Shown here: positions 21,540-33,887 of the stretch, piece after piece
Layout of the letters: each line of letters begins with the position of its first letter
Numbering within the stretch: position 1 is the stretch's first letter
NCBI RefSeq assembly: GCF_040954835.1
Contig: NC_090709.1
Coordinates: 46,136,490 to 46,200,489, forward strand
Length of the DNA stretch: 64,000 nt
Reading direction: 5' to 3'
Origin: Lepisosteus oculatus
Lineage: Eukaryota; Chordata; Actinopteri; Semionotiformes; Lepisosteidae
Made by a program: the position numbers and the translations under genes
The notes under the pieces: generated by a model
The model's database searches: none
What the model was told of the DNA's origin: nothing
What the model saw: only the letters and a program-made list of their open reading frames with translations

Positions 21540-22700
21540 ATAAAAGGCTGAAAACAAGACTTAATATTGTGTGTATTTCTGCCCTCTGTAGAGCAGTTAC
21601 AGTTTACCGCTCTGTGCTCACTACTATGTCAGCTGATAAAAACAGAACTATTGAGGTGTTGAAGTTGTATGGTGCATGTTAGTTTATTTCATTTCAGTCT
21701 TTGTCAGAACACTTTAAGATCTTTAAGTAGGGATCCTAATAATTTGGGGGTTTCAGTGGTCTGGACCTGTAGTGTCATTTGAGTGAAAGTGAAGAAAGTA
21801 TTTAATTTCTTCTCTCACACTGCAGAATCGCTGATTGTAAAACAGGAGGGAGCTGTACTGGCAGGTTAAATTGGTGTTATTTTGTCTAACAACAATTTCC
21901 AAATGAAGAAAACAACACAAGTGAAATGTCAGTACGTTATTTATGCTTGTTAAAATATACAGTTTGTCACATTTGATTGTGATTTCCTTTATTAGATATT
22001 TTAGTTAGAAGCAGTAAGTATCCTATTTGTCAGTATAGGAGCAGAAGAAAAGTTTGTCACCAATTTCAATGTATTGTGTTTCTATTGCGATATCTTATTT
22101 TTTTCCTATTTTAATCTGTTTCCATTAATCACACACCAGAGGATTTAAGAATGTATCAGCACAGTAAACATAAGAATTTACCTACACAGAGAACCCGACC
22201 CCTGATGTAGTACCAGAGCAGATGCCGAGATTTCCTGTGGACATAGACACACACCCACAGCTTCAAAATACAGCATGAAATTCCTCAGCCAAACTCTGAA
22301 TGACTTTTCACAAACAGCAAAACAAATGTCAGAATAAAGTTTAAAGATGAAACCAATTTCAGGTTAAAATAAAACACAATAGTTGCAGAAATCTGCAGTT
22401 ACTCATTAACTGTTCAGTGTCTAAATGTCTGTTGAGTGAGAGCTTTCTGTGACATTATAGTACTAAAATAATTTTACTGGGAGACAGTTCTCTTTTTGGA
22501 ACCTCAATCCTAAATCAATCTGAAGGCCATATGTTACCATATCTTACCCAGAGAGCTTCTAATCTGTTCATTAATAACCAGATTTGTTACAGATGAGCAT
22601 GATGATATGATATGAGGACCTGTAAGACTGACTTGATCCGTAGGTGAGCTCCTGAAAGGATCGATTCATAATCCCACTGAATCAGGTTGAACATCGGTGT
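21540..22700. other. No gene seen
   Basis: AT-rich sequence downstream of the GVIN-like gene on its strand. No exon or repeat was recognised. Confidence 0.5.
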
Positions 22701-22739
22701 CCCTGAATACCTAAATATTTACACTGATGTGGGTTTGCT

Positions 22740-22890
22740 GCTCATCTCTCAGGATTGCCTTCTTTGTGCTTCTGTCCCAGTCTTCAGGGAATCTACTCAG
22801 ATCTTTTAATTTCAGTCCAGATTCCCACTCGATCTTTATCCTAAAAGTACAGATGAACCATTTCCAGTAGGACTGTTTGTTTGATATCAC
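22740..22890 (-). pseudogene. Relic of a second GVIN C-terminal tail
   Basis: The minus strand reads SNKQSYWKWFICTF and then a different tail KIEWESGLKLKDLSRFPEDW. The first part is nearly identical in bases to the end of the main GVIN frame about 250 bp away (AAAGTACAGATGAACCATTT core in both). The frame has no upstream continuation: a stop (TGA) precedes it by four codons. It looks like the tail of a lost tandem GVIN copy or a rejected alternative 3' end. Confidence 0.6.
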
Positions 22891-22998
22891 TTCATTTTAC
22901 ACCATTGCAGGTGTCAGTTTATACAAAAAGACATTAATATTAAAAGTTCATCTTTAAAATTTGTTTTAATGGTACTTTTTTCTTTTTCATTTGTAAAG

Positions 22999-24090
22999 TT
23001 ACATCAGCTCATTCAGTGCAGAGCTCTTTTCAATTGTTTTCCACTCATTGGGAATTTCACCATAACCTTCAAATTTACGCTTGAATTTCTCCTCCAGCTG
23101 TGACGTGAAAGTACAGATGAACCATTTCCAGTAGGATTGCTCGCTGTTATCTGGGGTGGTGCTCCACCTGCTGTAAGGTTCACCTGCTTCTCTGTAGGTC
23201 TTATAGGGAACAGTTTCAGTAGATTTCCGAGTAGGATAGAAACTCTTGTCACTGCTGACTGAGGTGGTACAAATATCAACATAAAATATATCTGTCCCAC
23301 AGAAATGCCAGCCAGCCAGAGCAGAAGGACGATGAAACTGGACACTGTGATCAGAGTTATGACCAGGGATGGTGTTTGTGCAGATGGCTTTACAGAAGGG
23401 ACACTGTTCCCAACAGCCACTGAGCGCCTCACACAGAATCTCATCAGGTCTGCGTCTGAACATCTTTAAGTCAAGGTCAGGTTTGCTGCTGCTTTCTTTC
23501 TGAAGACTTTTCAGTAGCTCATCAAGTGATCTGGCCATCGTTTCTCTGAGGAACTGCAGGTCTGTGATGTCTTCATTTTCAATATTTCTGAAGTCCTGTC
23601 TGGGGAGCACCATGTGATCACTGAGTGCTGCACAGAACTCATCCAGCCACAAGGTGGCGCCACCATGTCTGTCTCTCACTGCTGCAGTGACAGTAGTGTT
23701 CACTGTAAAAACCTGCTTCACTAGGTAACTCAGATTGGTATTAAACATCCTTCTCAGTTGATCTCTGTTCTTTATACAGTATCTCTCAACACACTCCCTT
23801 ATAAACCTCGCAAAATAATCCTTTGGATGGTTAATATATTCCATATAGGAGTCAAAGTCCTCCTGCTCAGCGAGGTGTCTCAGAATGTGGTTCTCCAGGT
23901 TGGATCGGTTACCACTGAAAGCAGAGCAGTTAGATTTAATTTCATCTGTGATCTGGATACAGGTCTTACCACATGCTGCCTGCTGGATCGCTGGTTTAAG
24001 GATTTTGCACAGAAAATCTACAAAGAATGTGACAGATGAGGCTCCTTTACAGAAGCTCTTAAAAGAGTCGAGATACTGATCCCTCTTACT
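22999..24090 (-). CDS. gvin1: GVIN tail downstream of the in-frame stop
   Basis: The frame continues in the same phase after the TAG: SKRDQYLDSFKSFCKGASS and onward through EQEDFDSYMEYINHPKDYF to the natural end SSALNELM and TAA. It carries the conserved Cys/His-rich block of the family (CPFCKAIC, DHSVQFHR, GWHFCGTD) and the YWKWF motif. Its preservation suggests that the stop is recent or is sometimes bypassed. A GAG-to-TAG change at the stop would be the simplest cause (inference). Confidence 0.85.
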   Translation of the reverse strand, partial: SKRDQYLDSFKSFCKGASSVTFFVDFLCKILKPAIQQAACGKTCIQITDEIKSNCSAFSGNRSNLENHILRHLAEQEDFDSYMEYINHPKDYFARFIRECVERYCIKNRDQLRRMFNTNLSYLVKQVFTVNTTVTAAVRDRHGGATLWLDEFCAALSDHMVLPRQDFRNIENEDITDLQFLRETMARSLDELLKSLQKESSSKPDLDLKMFRRRPDEILCEALSGCWEQCPFCKAICTNTIPGHNSDHSVQFHRPSALAGWHFCGTDIFYVDICTTSVSSDKSFYPTRKSTETVPYKTYREAGEPYSRWSTTPDNSEQSYWKWFICTFTSQLEEKFKRKFEGYGEIPNEWKTIEKSSALNELM

Positions 24091-27000
24091 CTACAGATAA
24101 GTCAGAGGATCGTTGGCTGTCTTGAAGGCTGTGTGCATTTTCTCAAATCGCTGTACTGCTGTGGTGCACAGATAGACAGACAGTTCAAACTCATACTCAT
24201 TTGTGAATATTGTTTTTCCTGTAAAGAACTGATTTACATAATCAGTTATTTTCTTTTTGATCTCTCCCAATATTTCATGGATGAAGTTGTCATTGAAATC
24301 AACTTTCTCCTCTTCTCTCCTGTCAATGTATTTATTAACAGCTCTCTGTATTTCCTGAGTGAGTTCATTCCCATGAGATTCCCACTGTGGGTCTTGAGAA
24401 AAAAATGTGTTCCATACATCTTCTATCCAGCTTTGTTTGATGTATTTTTTCTTACTGAACTGGAAGATCTTCTCTCTTTTCACAATCTTGTTGATGACAT
24501 CTCCCTGGTTCTTGAATTTCTCCAGCAGGATGTTCTGCACTGTGGCTCTGATGTCCAGCTGTTCCTCAGGGGCCAGCTCTGAGGACACTCTGGTCACCCA
24601 GCTCTCCCAGAGTCTGTCAAACTGCTCCTTCACTTTCTTATCACTGGGCTTCTTCTTCTTCAGTCTGGACGCCAGGTCTTTGCTCATTTCAATCAGTTCT
24701 GCTTCATATTCTGATTTCTTCCTGTCCAGCTCTGATTGGCATTTCTTCAGTTTGATCAGTTCATTGCTCTGCTTTCTGGTTTCTTCAATGAGCTCATTCC
24801 TCAGGCTCTCAAACCTTTTATCAACATTCACCTTCCACTTAATCAAGATCTCCTGGTATTTTTCCTCTTTGAAATACTTTTCTATTTCAGCTGTCAGAGT
24901 GCTGTAGACCTCATCAAATTCTTTCATCAGATCTGATGATGTCACAGCCTGAACTTTATTATTGATAATTTGGTTGCTCAGTCTGTTTTGTACCTCCAGG
25001 GCTTGTTTTCTAATCTTCCATGACCACTCTCCGTACTTGTCCTCCAGTTTACTGTAAACCAACATTTCCAGGGTGTTTCTGAAGCTGAAGACAAAGTTCT
25101 CCACCAGCAGGGCATTCCAGAGATCTTTGATCCGTAATTTCAACTCGGACAGTGAGGGAAACTTCACTCCCGGCTGCCACTGAGCGACACTGAGGAGCTT
25201 CATCTTCAGCTCCTGGACGTTCTGGCTATAGGAGGGGTTGGGAGGAGCCATCGGAGGGTCTCCTTCCAGAAGGTTTTTGAAGTAGAAAACCTGTGAGTCC
25301 ACATCAAACTGGATAATGTCACTGAAGCCGGTAACTTCACAGCCTTCCTCTTTGGCAGCAATGCGGGACATTTCATCCAGTTTCTCCTGGAGTTTAATCC
25401 TTCCCTCCATATTCTTGTTGTTTGCTGAAGCTTCTGCAACATTCTGATGCACAAAAATACAGCTTGGTTTGATCTGAACAGACTTCATTCTCAGGAACGC
25501 CTGGACACAGATCTGGAGAATGTCCTGCATTTCAGAGGGATTCTCTCCCATGATGTTGATCACAGTCATGTCACCAATCCCGATGATAAAAGTTGCTAAT
25601 TCATTGTCGTGACTCAGTGAGGCTTTATTACTGAGCTCTGGTGACCGAAGCCCCTCTGTGTCCACCACCAGGACAAAGTCATACTGCAGCTGAGCTCTGA
25701 CATCTTTACTCACTCGCACTAACTGCATGAACGCTCCCCTGGTGCACCTGCCTGCGCTCACTGTGAACTGCAGCCCGAACATTGTGTTCAGCAGAGTGGA
25801 CTTTCCTGAGCTCTGGACTCCAAGGACAGAGAGGACAAACACCTTTCTGTCTCCAAGTCTCTCAGTGAGTTTGTCCAGAACGGCATCAATCCACACCAGA
25901 GGCACATGGGCAGTATCTCCGTCCATCAGCTCCAGGGGATGTCCTGACATCAGCATATCCGCTCCAACAGCAGGAAGGACTCTGACAAACTGTCTGTACT
26001 CTTCTAGACCATCTCCTTCTGATTGAAAAGTCTCATACAGCTGAGCAGTTTCTCTCATGAGGTGTTGAAGTCCGAGAGCAGCAGCACTAATCTGTTCAGA
26101 TATTATGTTCAGATCCTTCTGTAGTTTCATTTCTTGCTCCTTGTCCTTACTCTTGTCTTTCAGTCTCAGTGTTGTCCACGTGGAGTGGTATTTCTCCTGA
26201 AGTTCACTCAGCGTGTCTGCAGTCAGTTCATCTAGATACATTCCCAGCCAGTGCAGCATAAACAGCTTGGTGTCTTGTGGATCTGCAGAAGTTAAACACT
26301 CCAGGAAGGATCTCATGAAGTTATTGAGAGGGAAAGCTCTCTTCAGCTGTTCACGACGGAGGGCTCTTTTCTCAGCTCTAATCTCGCTTAGCTGCTGTTC
26401 AATACTTTTATTCACTTTGCTGTTAAGACGATACTGTTCTTTGTCCTTCATGCACCACTGGTGCCACAGCTCACCCTGCAGAGGCAACAGATTCTTTAGG
26501 CTCAATAACTCACCTTCTTTCAACAGTTCCAACAACATCTGGGCCTTTTCCTTCCCTTCTGTACAGATTGCACTGTCTTCATCCACCCTGAAGTGCTGTT
26601 GTCTCGCTGCCTGTAAGTATGTCTGCAGGCTGGAGGTCTTGTTCACAGTGGAGACGCAATGTTTGATGTTTGATATTATTTCTTTATTCAGCAGTGCTTC
26701 TCCCCTGTTCTTGGCTGCCAGTCTCACCTTGGTTGGATTGTTTCCTTGTGGGACTTTACTTTGTCCAGCAAACAGACAGATCAGGGGGACAGGAGATTTG
26801 ACAAGAGCCTCAGCTGTCTTCTTCTCCTCTCCCTCCAGTGGAGACTCTGAGATCAGAAGCACGTTGACAGTGCTGACCTCCTGGAGAAATTGCAGCTGCT
26901 CTGGGTGTTTGCTGGCATCGCCGTGTAGGTTCAGGAAAGCCACACAGCTGTCGAACACGTCGTCCATCCTGCCTCCTGGACAGTACCAGGCGATCTCCAC

Positions 27001-30000
27001 CACCCCGTCCATGAGCAGGCAGTGAGAGGAAATTTCACTGCAGTGCCGGTGGAAAAACACACTGTGTCTCTTGGGGCTGACGACGCTGTTCAGGATCTGG
27101 GATTTGGAGACGGAGGATGATCCCAGCCTGATGAAGGACACAGTTGGCACTGGAGTGTTAAACATGTCCCTGCAGTTGTGTTTCACAGAGCTGCCTCTCT
27201 CTGAGGGCTCCCTACTGCACCAGGACCTCTTGACCTGCCTCAGAGCCCACAGAGGGAACTCCAGTGCGCCAGTCTCAGGGCTGGGCACCAGGAGGGGTAA
27301 GGCAAATTGACAGGTGGAGAGCTTGGTGAAGAGGAACGCTCTCAGGAAGTCACCAGAGCAGTGGAACACAGCCATGTGGACGTCCAGGGGGTGAATATGT
27401 GATTCTTGATAAATGTCCATTCTGTAAGACTCTTCAGAAGTGCTATTGCAGGTAGTGGAACTCTGGAGTCCAAGAGTGAAAAAGTCATCACTGCCTGTTG
27501 TGTCATCAGTTGACTTCTCTCTCATCAGACAACTGCCAGCAGAGTCAGTCTTGTGATCTTTAAGGAACAAGGTCCTATAACTGTAGTCCAACATCATGAG
27601 CTTGTATAGATAGTGAAGGTATAGCTCTTTCTCCATATGAGGTTGGGGGACACTGCATGACAAACTGTTGATAACGAGCACATCAGTTTTCTTCAGCATA
27701 CTGGGATATGAATCCCTGAGCCCAAGTTTCTGTAGCAAGTTCAGAAAAGCATCTGTTTCATTTTTCACTGCCTCACTGAATTGTTCTTCCAATGTGTTTG
27801 GGTGACGGTCATCCTGTACAGAGGACTCTGTCAGAGAACCGCTGTGGCTGTGACCTGAGAAAACAATTCCTACTGGTTCTGTGCACTTTTCTTCTGCTGT
27901 GATACTTGTCTTTTCCTTCTCAAGTACAGACGTTAGTTCTTGCTGAAGTCTTTCCCAGTCTTGATGTTCATCTGCAGAACTCATTGCTGAGGAAACATCA
28001 GGAGCCATTTTGTCCCTCATCTGTGATTTCAGGCACTGCAGTCGCTTTCCCTTGTCCTGTGAGGAGACTGGCTGTTCGTCTCTGGATACAGTCAGAGCCG
28101 TCAGCACTAAGTAGGCCTGAGCTCTTGTAGGGTCTTGTTCTTTCAGAGAGCAGTACTTGTCATAAGCTTTCTGTAGCTCATTCTCTAAAAAGTCAATGTC
28201 TTTCCAGCTCAGAAGATGACTGAAAGTTTTGCTCTTCAAGCTGTATCCTAGAGGACTGATGATAGAAAGTACCAGCAGCTCTGCTTCTTCCTCGTTGTTC
28301 TGTGTTAAAGTCTGTCGCAGGGAATTCAGGGAGAAGGATATGGTACAGGTGGCTTTAATCTGAGCTTCACACCAGTTTAGAGAGTCACTGAGTGCGGATG
28401 TAGAATCTTGTAGTTTGTCTTTAGTTCTCTTCAGGATTTCTGCCAGTTCAGAGAACTCAGAAATGGAAATAACTCTGTGCCGTTCCTCCTCGGTGTGGTA
28501 GGCCCACTCCACGATCTCAGCTCTGTGAGGGAAGTTCTTCACAGTGAACAGGTGAGGCTCCATGACAGAGCGCATCATCGTTTTCAGATTTACGGCTTTC
28601 TCATGTTTGTGCTTTTCGACAACTTTCAATAAAACGTCTTGCAGGACCCTGTTAGAGAGACAGGTCTGAAACCAGATTCTGTGAGACTCTGTTGTTTCTC
28701 TCACTTTACTCTTGAACTGCAGCAGTTCAGTCAGAACCTCTTCACTGTTGGACACAGCTGATTCTGTCTGAATCAGCTCCTCAGCCTCTCTCTGTGCCGA
28801 GAGCTCCCTCTCTCCTGATATCAGGTCTGCGTCCTGCCCTGTGATCCTTCTGTAGGCCTCCAGCAGGCTGCTGCTCAGTCTGAAAGGGTCTGTGAAGTCT
28901 TGCGTGTGAGCAGACAGGATGATGTCCCACACAGGAATCAGCCTGGTTCCTCTGTCTATCACCTGCCAGGTCCTGTTACTGCTGACCAGAGCAAACTTCC
29001 ACTGCAGGTGATTGTTGGTTTCAGCAGGACCCCCAGTTTTAGAGACAGAAAGCTTCACTCTGCTCATCTGTGCTTCACTGTAGCTCCCAGTAAAGGATCC
29101 TTTCAGCTGTGATGCAGACACGCTCACTTCACTTTTAGGCGCAGTGAGTGAAAAAAATATTTTTTTCAGTAATAAGAAATGTTTTCTGATTCCAGCGACA
29201 TTGCTCTCTTTAGGTGAACATAAAGAGGTTAATTTACTGTATCCAGCACCAACATAGAGATGTAAGGCTTCAGATATCAGGCTGTTCATCTGTGTGACTT
29301 CACTGCTGCTGAACCCCTGGGCAGAGGCCTTCCACCAGAACACCCCACCAAAGTGAAGAGGACCCTGGTCAGCGTGGGAACCAAATCTCTTGAAAAACTC
29401 ACCAACTCTGTCCAGTAACTCAGGGGTCATGTCACCCTCATCACTGTTGATCAGCACTGCTTCTATGTCTCTAAGGTCTTTCATGGCAGCACTTGACAGC
29501 TTCAGTTTGTCCTTCTGAATAAAGCTGGACGCCAGTGGGACATAACTGTACATCGTTTTCCACACGCAGGACTCTCCAGAGGAGGATGTGTCAGATTTCC
29601 CCTGTTCTTTAGTACAGTGTGACTTTTCTGTTGTGTTTTCAACAGTAAAAACTTTAAATCTAACTTTTGCTGAAATGCTAAAAGTGTAGCCGAGCTTTTC
29701 CACGACCTTCTGGAAGAAGGTCAGAGATGTGCAGGAGGAAAATGCTTCCTTCTCATAAAGCAAGCTGTGCTGGGGTCTGTGCAGTGAGAAGCCCTCAGGA
29801 ACCTCAATGAGCTGCTCTCTCTTCTCCAGCATGTTCTCCAGAATCCCAGTGCAGTAGACTCCCTGCAGAGCCAGGCCTCCAGACGCGCTTCTTAACACAT
29901 CCTCATCAGGAACATTCCCAGGGTGAGACAGGGAGGAGTCTTCCAGAAGGTTGAGCTGTTGGTGCAGATTTTCCACCAGCTCGTTTAGAGACTCTCCAGC

Positions 30001-33000
30001 AGGTACCCAGCATTCCTGAGGAACGTCAAGGGCTGAGCGAATCTTGTCTTCCAGTTCTCTCACCTCAGCACTGTTTCGGTCTTTGCCTCCCTTGTGCAGT
30101 TTCTGAAGCTCTGTGAGGTCTTGCCTCACCTCGTCCATTCTCTCTCTGAAAGACTCCTCTGGTTTTCCATCTTGTCCTATTTCATCAGAAAAAGAGGAGA
30201 AAAGAGAAAGCTGTAAGAACTTGGTTTTGGATCACAACTTCTTCTGGGCCAAGAACAGAAAAAACCACTGGTCCCTCTTTTTTCCCAGAATTTATTAAAA
30301 AAACTACACAGTATTTTCAGGCAGAGCTAAGTCAACTGCATCACAAAGTAGAGGAAATACATTGTTTGCCCAGGTATGAAGCCCAATGGTTTTCAATATC
30401 ATGGTGATACACAGAGTCTTTAACTGCTGATTTATGTCATTATCGATGGAGGGCAGGGATCCTGGCCAGCCATATCATAAAATTTATTTACTACAATACA
30501 TTCTTAATGTTATGCTGTGGGCCCTGAGATCTCGGCACAGTGCTTAATGACAAGCCAAGCTCCAAGTGCAGGTTCACAGCGGACCCTCTTCAGGGTTTTA
30601 ATGAGAGATGATGAAGTAATAAGGCAGGCTGATTGAAACCAGAGCTGTATAAAATAATAGGAAGTTGGAAAAAAAGCTGCCTTAATGCAGCAGAGAGACT
30701 GGTTTGAATACAGCTGTCGGAATTGCAGAGAGTTATGCCAGCGGAAGGAGACTGTCTGGAGATGGTGGGAGAGCTGTAGCTTTGAAGGAGAAAGAGAAAA
30801 AAGGGTAAAAAAATCACAAGCCAAAGAAAAATAGAGGTGAATGTTCTCACTGATTGAGTGCTTGTGACTTTCTTTGGATGTAGCATCTGCTTCGTGGTCT
30901 GTCTAGCAGCAGAATAACAAAAAATGAAGCAAGAGATGTCAAAGTATGAAACTAAAAGCTGGAGGCTGGCTGGAGGCCACGCAGATATAAGACCCCGGAG
31001 GCCTCTGAGGGTGCCGTGCAGAGATAAGGCCCTTATTGACTTAAAGTTGAAATTGCTGCCAAACACTGCGAGTCAGAAACAGGTACAGCCTCGAGTGCAG
31101 ATAAGATGGACTGGCTAGCGTCCGTATCTGATGCACTGTCCTGAGGCTGCAGAGACTGCTGCTTAGACCAAAGACTGGCTTCAAGTGCTGGGTGATGCTG
31201 GCGCTGAAAACTTCTGCAGAGCTCAGTGAGAAGAGCTGGATTAAATCCAATACTGCCGAGCAGACCTACGTGCTATACTGAAGCCAAAATATCTGTCAAA
31301 CAGTTTGCTGGACAGAAACAGGGAGCCCTTGCTACAGGTTCCTGAGAAGTGATAATAATAAACCCGAACACTAACACTAACCCCAAACCCGTGAACTCCT
31401 GAATAAGTAGGCTCGCACTTTCACATTCGTTGACCTGACAGCCTCGGGTGATGTACAGAAGGCGGTGATAAAATTTCCCCTTTTTCATCTTTCTCCATCT
31501 CACAGGGTTACAAACACCAACCAGGGCAGGAGTGTAACACAAAGATCAACTACAGGGAAAACACCACCACACAAAGACAACACATGAATGTCTTCACATT
31601 AGCCAGTCTGGGGCACAGGCTGTATATTAACACTGACAGGCTGGAGGAACTCAGTCTCTTTAGTCAGAAGGAAGTGTCCCACATTGACAGGCTGAGAGAA
31701 CTGAGTCTCTTTAGTCTGAAGGGAGTGTCCCACACTGACAAGCTGGAGGAACTGAGTCTCTTTAGTCTGAAGGGAGTGACACACACTGACAGGCTGGAGG
31801 AACTGAGTCTCTTTAGTCTGAAGGAAGTGTCCCACACTGACAGGATGGAGGAACTGAGTCTCTTTAGTCTGAAGAGAGTGTCCCACATTGACAAGTTTAA
31901 AAAACTTTTTGTCTTTCAGCAGGCAGAGGAGAACACAAAAGGAAACATATTTACTCATATTTTCCATGTCTCCACTTCAGGAGAGTTTTAAAGAGCTATA
32001 CTGTACTAATACAAACTATTTATTTAACTATTTATTTATTTTAACTATTTAATAAAAACTATATTAACTTCATAATTGATTAAGAACAAACTTATACATA
32101 TCTACCCTAAAGTATCTGTCTATAGGAACAGTAGTTTATAAGTATTAAGTAATAATGAGATTTTTACAATACAATTATTTATGTTTCAAGCATAAGATTT
32201 TTAATTAAATATACACTATATACAGTTCCTCTCATGGCTGGAGTTGATGGGATACAGTGTTTTGATCAGGACGTCTCTGAAGAGGAAACACAATTATTAC
32301 AGGTAGACATGATTAATACTGTAGGTGCCAACTGAACTACACTGGCTACAGGTCTGACAGAACCCACTCATATGAGCAGTTGAGCACAAACAGAAGAGTA
32401 GTTACAGTGGATATAAGAAGTCTACACACCCTTATTGAAATTGCAGGTTTTTGTGATGTAAAACCAGAAATCAAGATAAATCATGTCATACATTTTTACA
32501 TCTTTAATGTGACCTTGCAAACAAAAAATAGATAAAAGAGAAAAACAAATAGATAATTATTAGGAAAAAAATATTGAAATTAAAAAACCTACAACACCCT
32601 GGTGGCATAAGTGTGCACACCCTTTTATAATGGGGGCTGTAGCTGTGTTCAGAGTTAACCAATCACATTTAAAATAATGTCCAAAGGTAAGCAGCATACA
32701 CCTGCCATCAATGAAAGTGATTCTGATTAACCCCAAATAAAAATCAGCTGTTCCTGTAGGATTTCCTTGAAACTTTCAGGTTGCATCCTACTGGGATAGC
32801 CTTGGTCTGCAAGGAGCTGACAAAACATCTACGAGATCTTATTGTTGAAAGGTACCGATCAGGAGAGGGATATGAAATCTCCCCCACTCCCTCCCATCAT
32901 ATTATGATGTCTCCTAATGTCTTCCTATACCCACAAGGACTGTACTCCTACACCACTACACACACATGTAAGCCGAAATTGTACTGTCCCGATACAATAG

Positions 33001-33646
33001 CCCAGTAAAACTGTACCGGTCAAAATATTTATTAATTAACCATACTATTTTTGCACTGTTCCAAGAATGACCTTGCACTGTTTTTGTCCTGTTATATTTT
33101 CTCTGTTTGCACAGTTTTTGATTACTTGATTACATGTTATTTATGTTATGTTATTACACATTACTGTTATTGCTATTGTGTTACTGTCTATTGTCTTATC
33201 TTCTGTCCTATTTATATACTGCACCTGAGTGACTAATGAGGAACACTTTTCATTATACTATGCACCTTTGTAAGTATAATGACAATAAAGTTGAATAAAG
33301 TATAAAAGAATATCATAGGCATTGGATGTACCATGCAGCACTGTGAAGACTATCATCAATAAGTGGAGACACTGATTAAAAGCCAGTGAAATATTCCGTC
33401 AAATCCACGCACATCAGGTTTTATGACAGTAGAAACTAAAAGTAAATCAGTTCCCATCTGTCTCCTAGTTCAGACCCCGTGCATTTGACAGGAACAACAA
33501 ACTCTAAGCAGACAGAAATAAACTTTTCCAGCTGTTGCTGTGCTCTGCGACAGAGAAGAGACCCCCTGTGTCTCACTTTCCAACACTCTGACAGTTAGAA
33601 CAAGAGAAAACTCACCAGGGCTGAGCGCTGAGCTCTCAGATGCCAT
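22999..33646 (-). CDS. gvin1: Interferon-induced very large GTPase (GVIN/VLIG-like), interrupted by one in-frame stop
   Basis: A two-exon model fits: start exon 33646-33616 and giant exon 30176-22999, joined in phase 1 (SPG|QDGKPEE then RMDEV). About 2,400 codons are open apart from one TAG at 24093-24091. Family role: very large cytosolic/nuclear dynamin-superfamily GTPases induced by interferon; the precise substrate is unknown. Numbered from the internal Met at 30138, the GTPase core shows a P-loop GVQSSGKST near residue 1440, DTEG (G3) near 1490 and FVHQNV (an unusual G4) near 1560. Next come a charged coiled-coil-like stretch near 1700-1830 and, after the stop, the C-terminal Cys motif CWEQCPFCKAIC with HS..FH and WHFCGT. 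Length and order match the family. The single nonsense codon may mark a null allele, a young pseudogene or an error. Confidence 0.85.
24094..30176 (-). CDS. gvin1: GVIN giant exon, part upstream of the stop (includes GTPase domain)
   Basis: More than 2,000 codons without interruption on the minus strand. The frame opens at the acceptor at 30176 and runs in frame through the internal Met at 30138 to ANDPLTYL before TAG. G-domain motifs GVQSSGKST, LVVDTEGL and FVHQNV are intact. No frameshift is seen in this part, so any inactivation is recent or restricted to the tail. Confidence 0.9.
30177..31580. other. GVIN intron, no gene seen
   Basis: Part of the 3.4-kb intron between the GVIN start exon and the giant exon. 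Only chance frames are visible. Confidence 0.5.
31628..31915. repeat. 60-bp tandem repeat, about five copies
   Basis: Units of the type CACTGACAGGCTGGAGGAAC then TGAGTCTCTTTAGTCTGAAG. The 60-bp length keeps frames open on both strands; the plus frame reads a 20-residue unit 'HTDRLEELSLFSLKEVS'. It sits in the GVIN intron. No splice or start context makes it a credible exon. Confidence 0.85.
32404..33390 (+). mobile_element. Tc1/mariner relic split by a LINE insertion
   Basis: The left end AGTGGATATAAGAAGTCTAC then acaccc is a typical fish Tc1 terminal repeat. A degenerate transposase N-terminus follows: VCKELTKHLRDLIVERYRSG before the insertion, and ALDVPCSTVKTIINKW after it (33316-33363). 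Stops and truncation make it dead. The insert is 32874-33300. Confidence 0.8.
32874..33300 (+). mobile_element. 3' end of a non-LTR retrotransposon inserted in the Tc1 relic
   Basis: The 427-bp insert ends in ATAATGACAATAAAGTTGAA, a common fish LINE 3' end. On both sides lies TAT (32871-32873 and 33301-33303), and without the insert the transposase reading GEGYKRIS is restored, so the borders are well fixed. The LINE family is not assigned. Confidence 0.75.
33616..33646 (-). CDS. gvin1: First coding exon of the GVIN-like gene
   Basis: ATG in good context (gaaATGg) reads MASESSALSP and ends at CCTG|GTGAGT in phase 1. The giant exon's acceptor (gatgaaatag|gac) also gives phase 1 and joins straight into the open frame. 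This makes a start at 33646 more likely than the internal ATG at 30138. Confidence 0.6.
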
Positions 33647-33887
33647 TTCTCCTTTTTTCCAGTTGATCTGAGCGAGTTGTTTCCCGTCTGCTCTGTGATG
33701 CTGGTTTGGCGCCACCTGGTGGAAAAGTAACACTGCTACATAGACTGATGGATAAATTAAATAATAATTCCTTACTCTTACATAACGCTGTTCTTGACAC
33801 TTCACTCAAAGTGCTTTACAGGTAATAGGGATACCTAAAGACAGAAATGAATCAATGATTATTATGTCATCAGAATACCGAAGTCAT

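Noticed and set aside
24407-24907. 166-codon plus-strand frame, hydrophobic
   Set aside because: Antisense of the GVIN coiled-coil region.
26213-27025. 270-codon plus-strand frame
   Set aside because: Shadow of the GVIN giant exon on the opposite strand; no domain, no start context.
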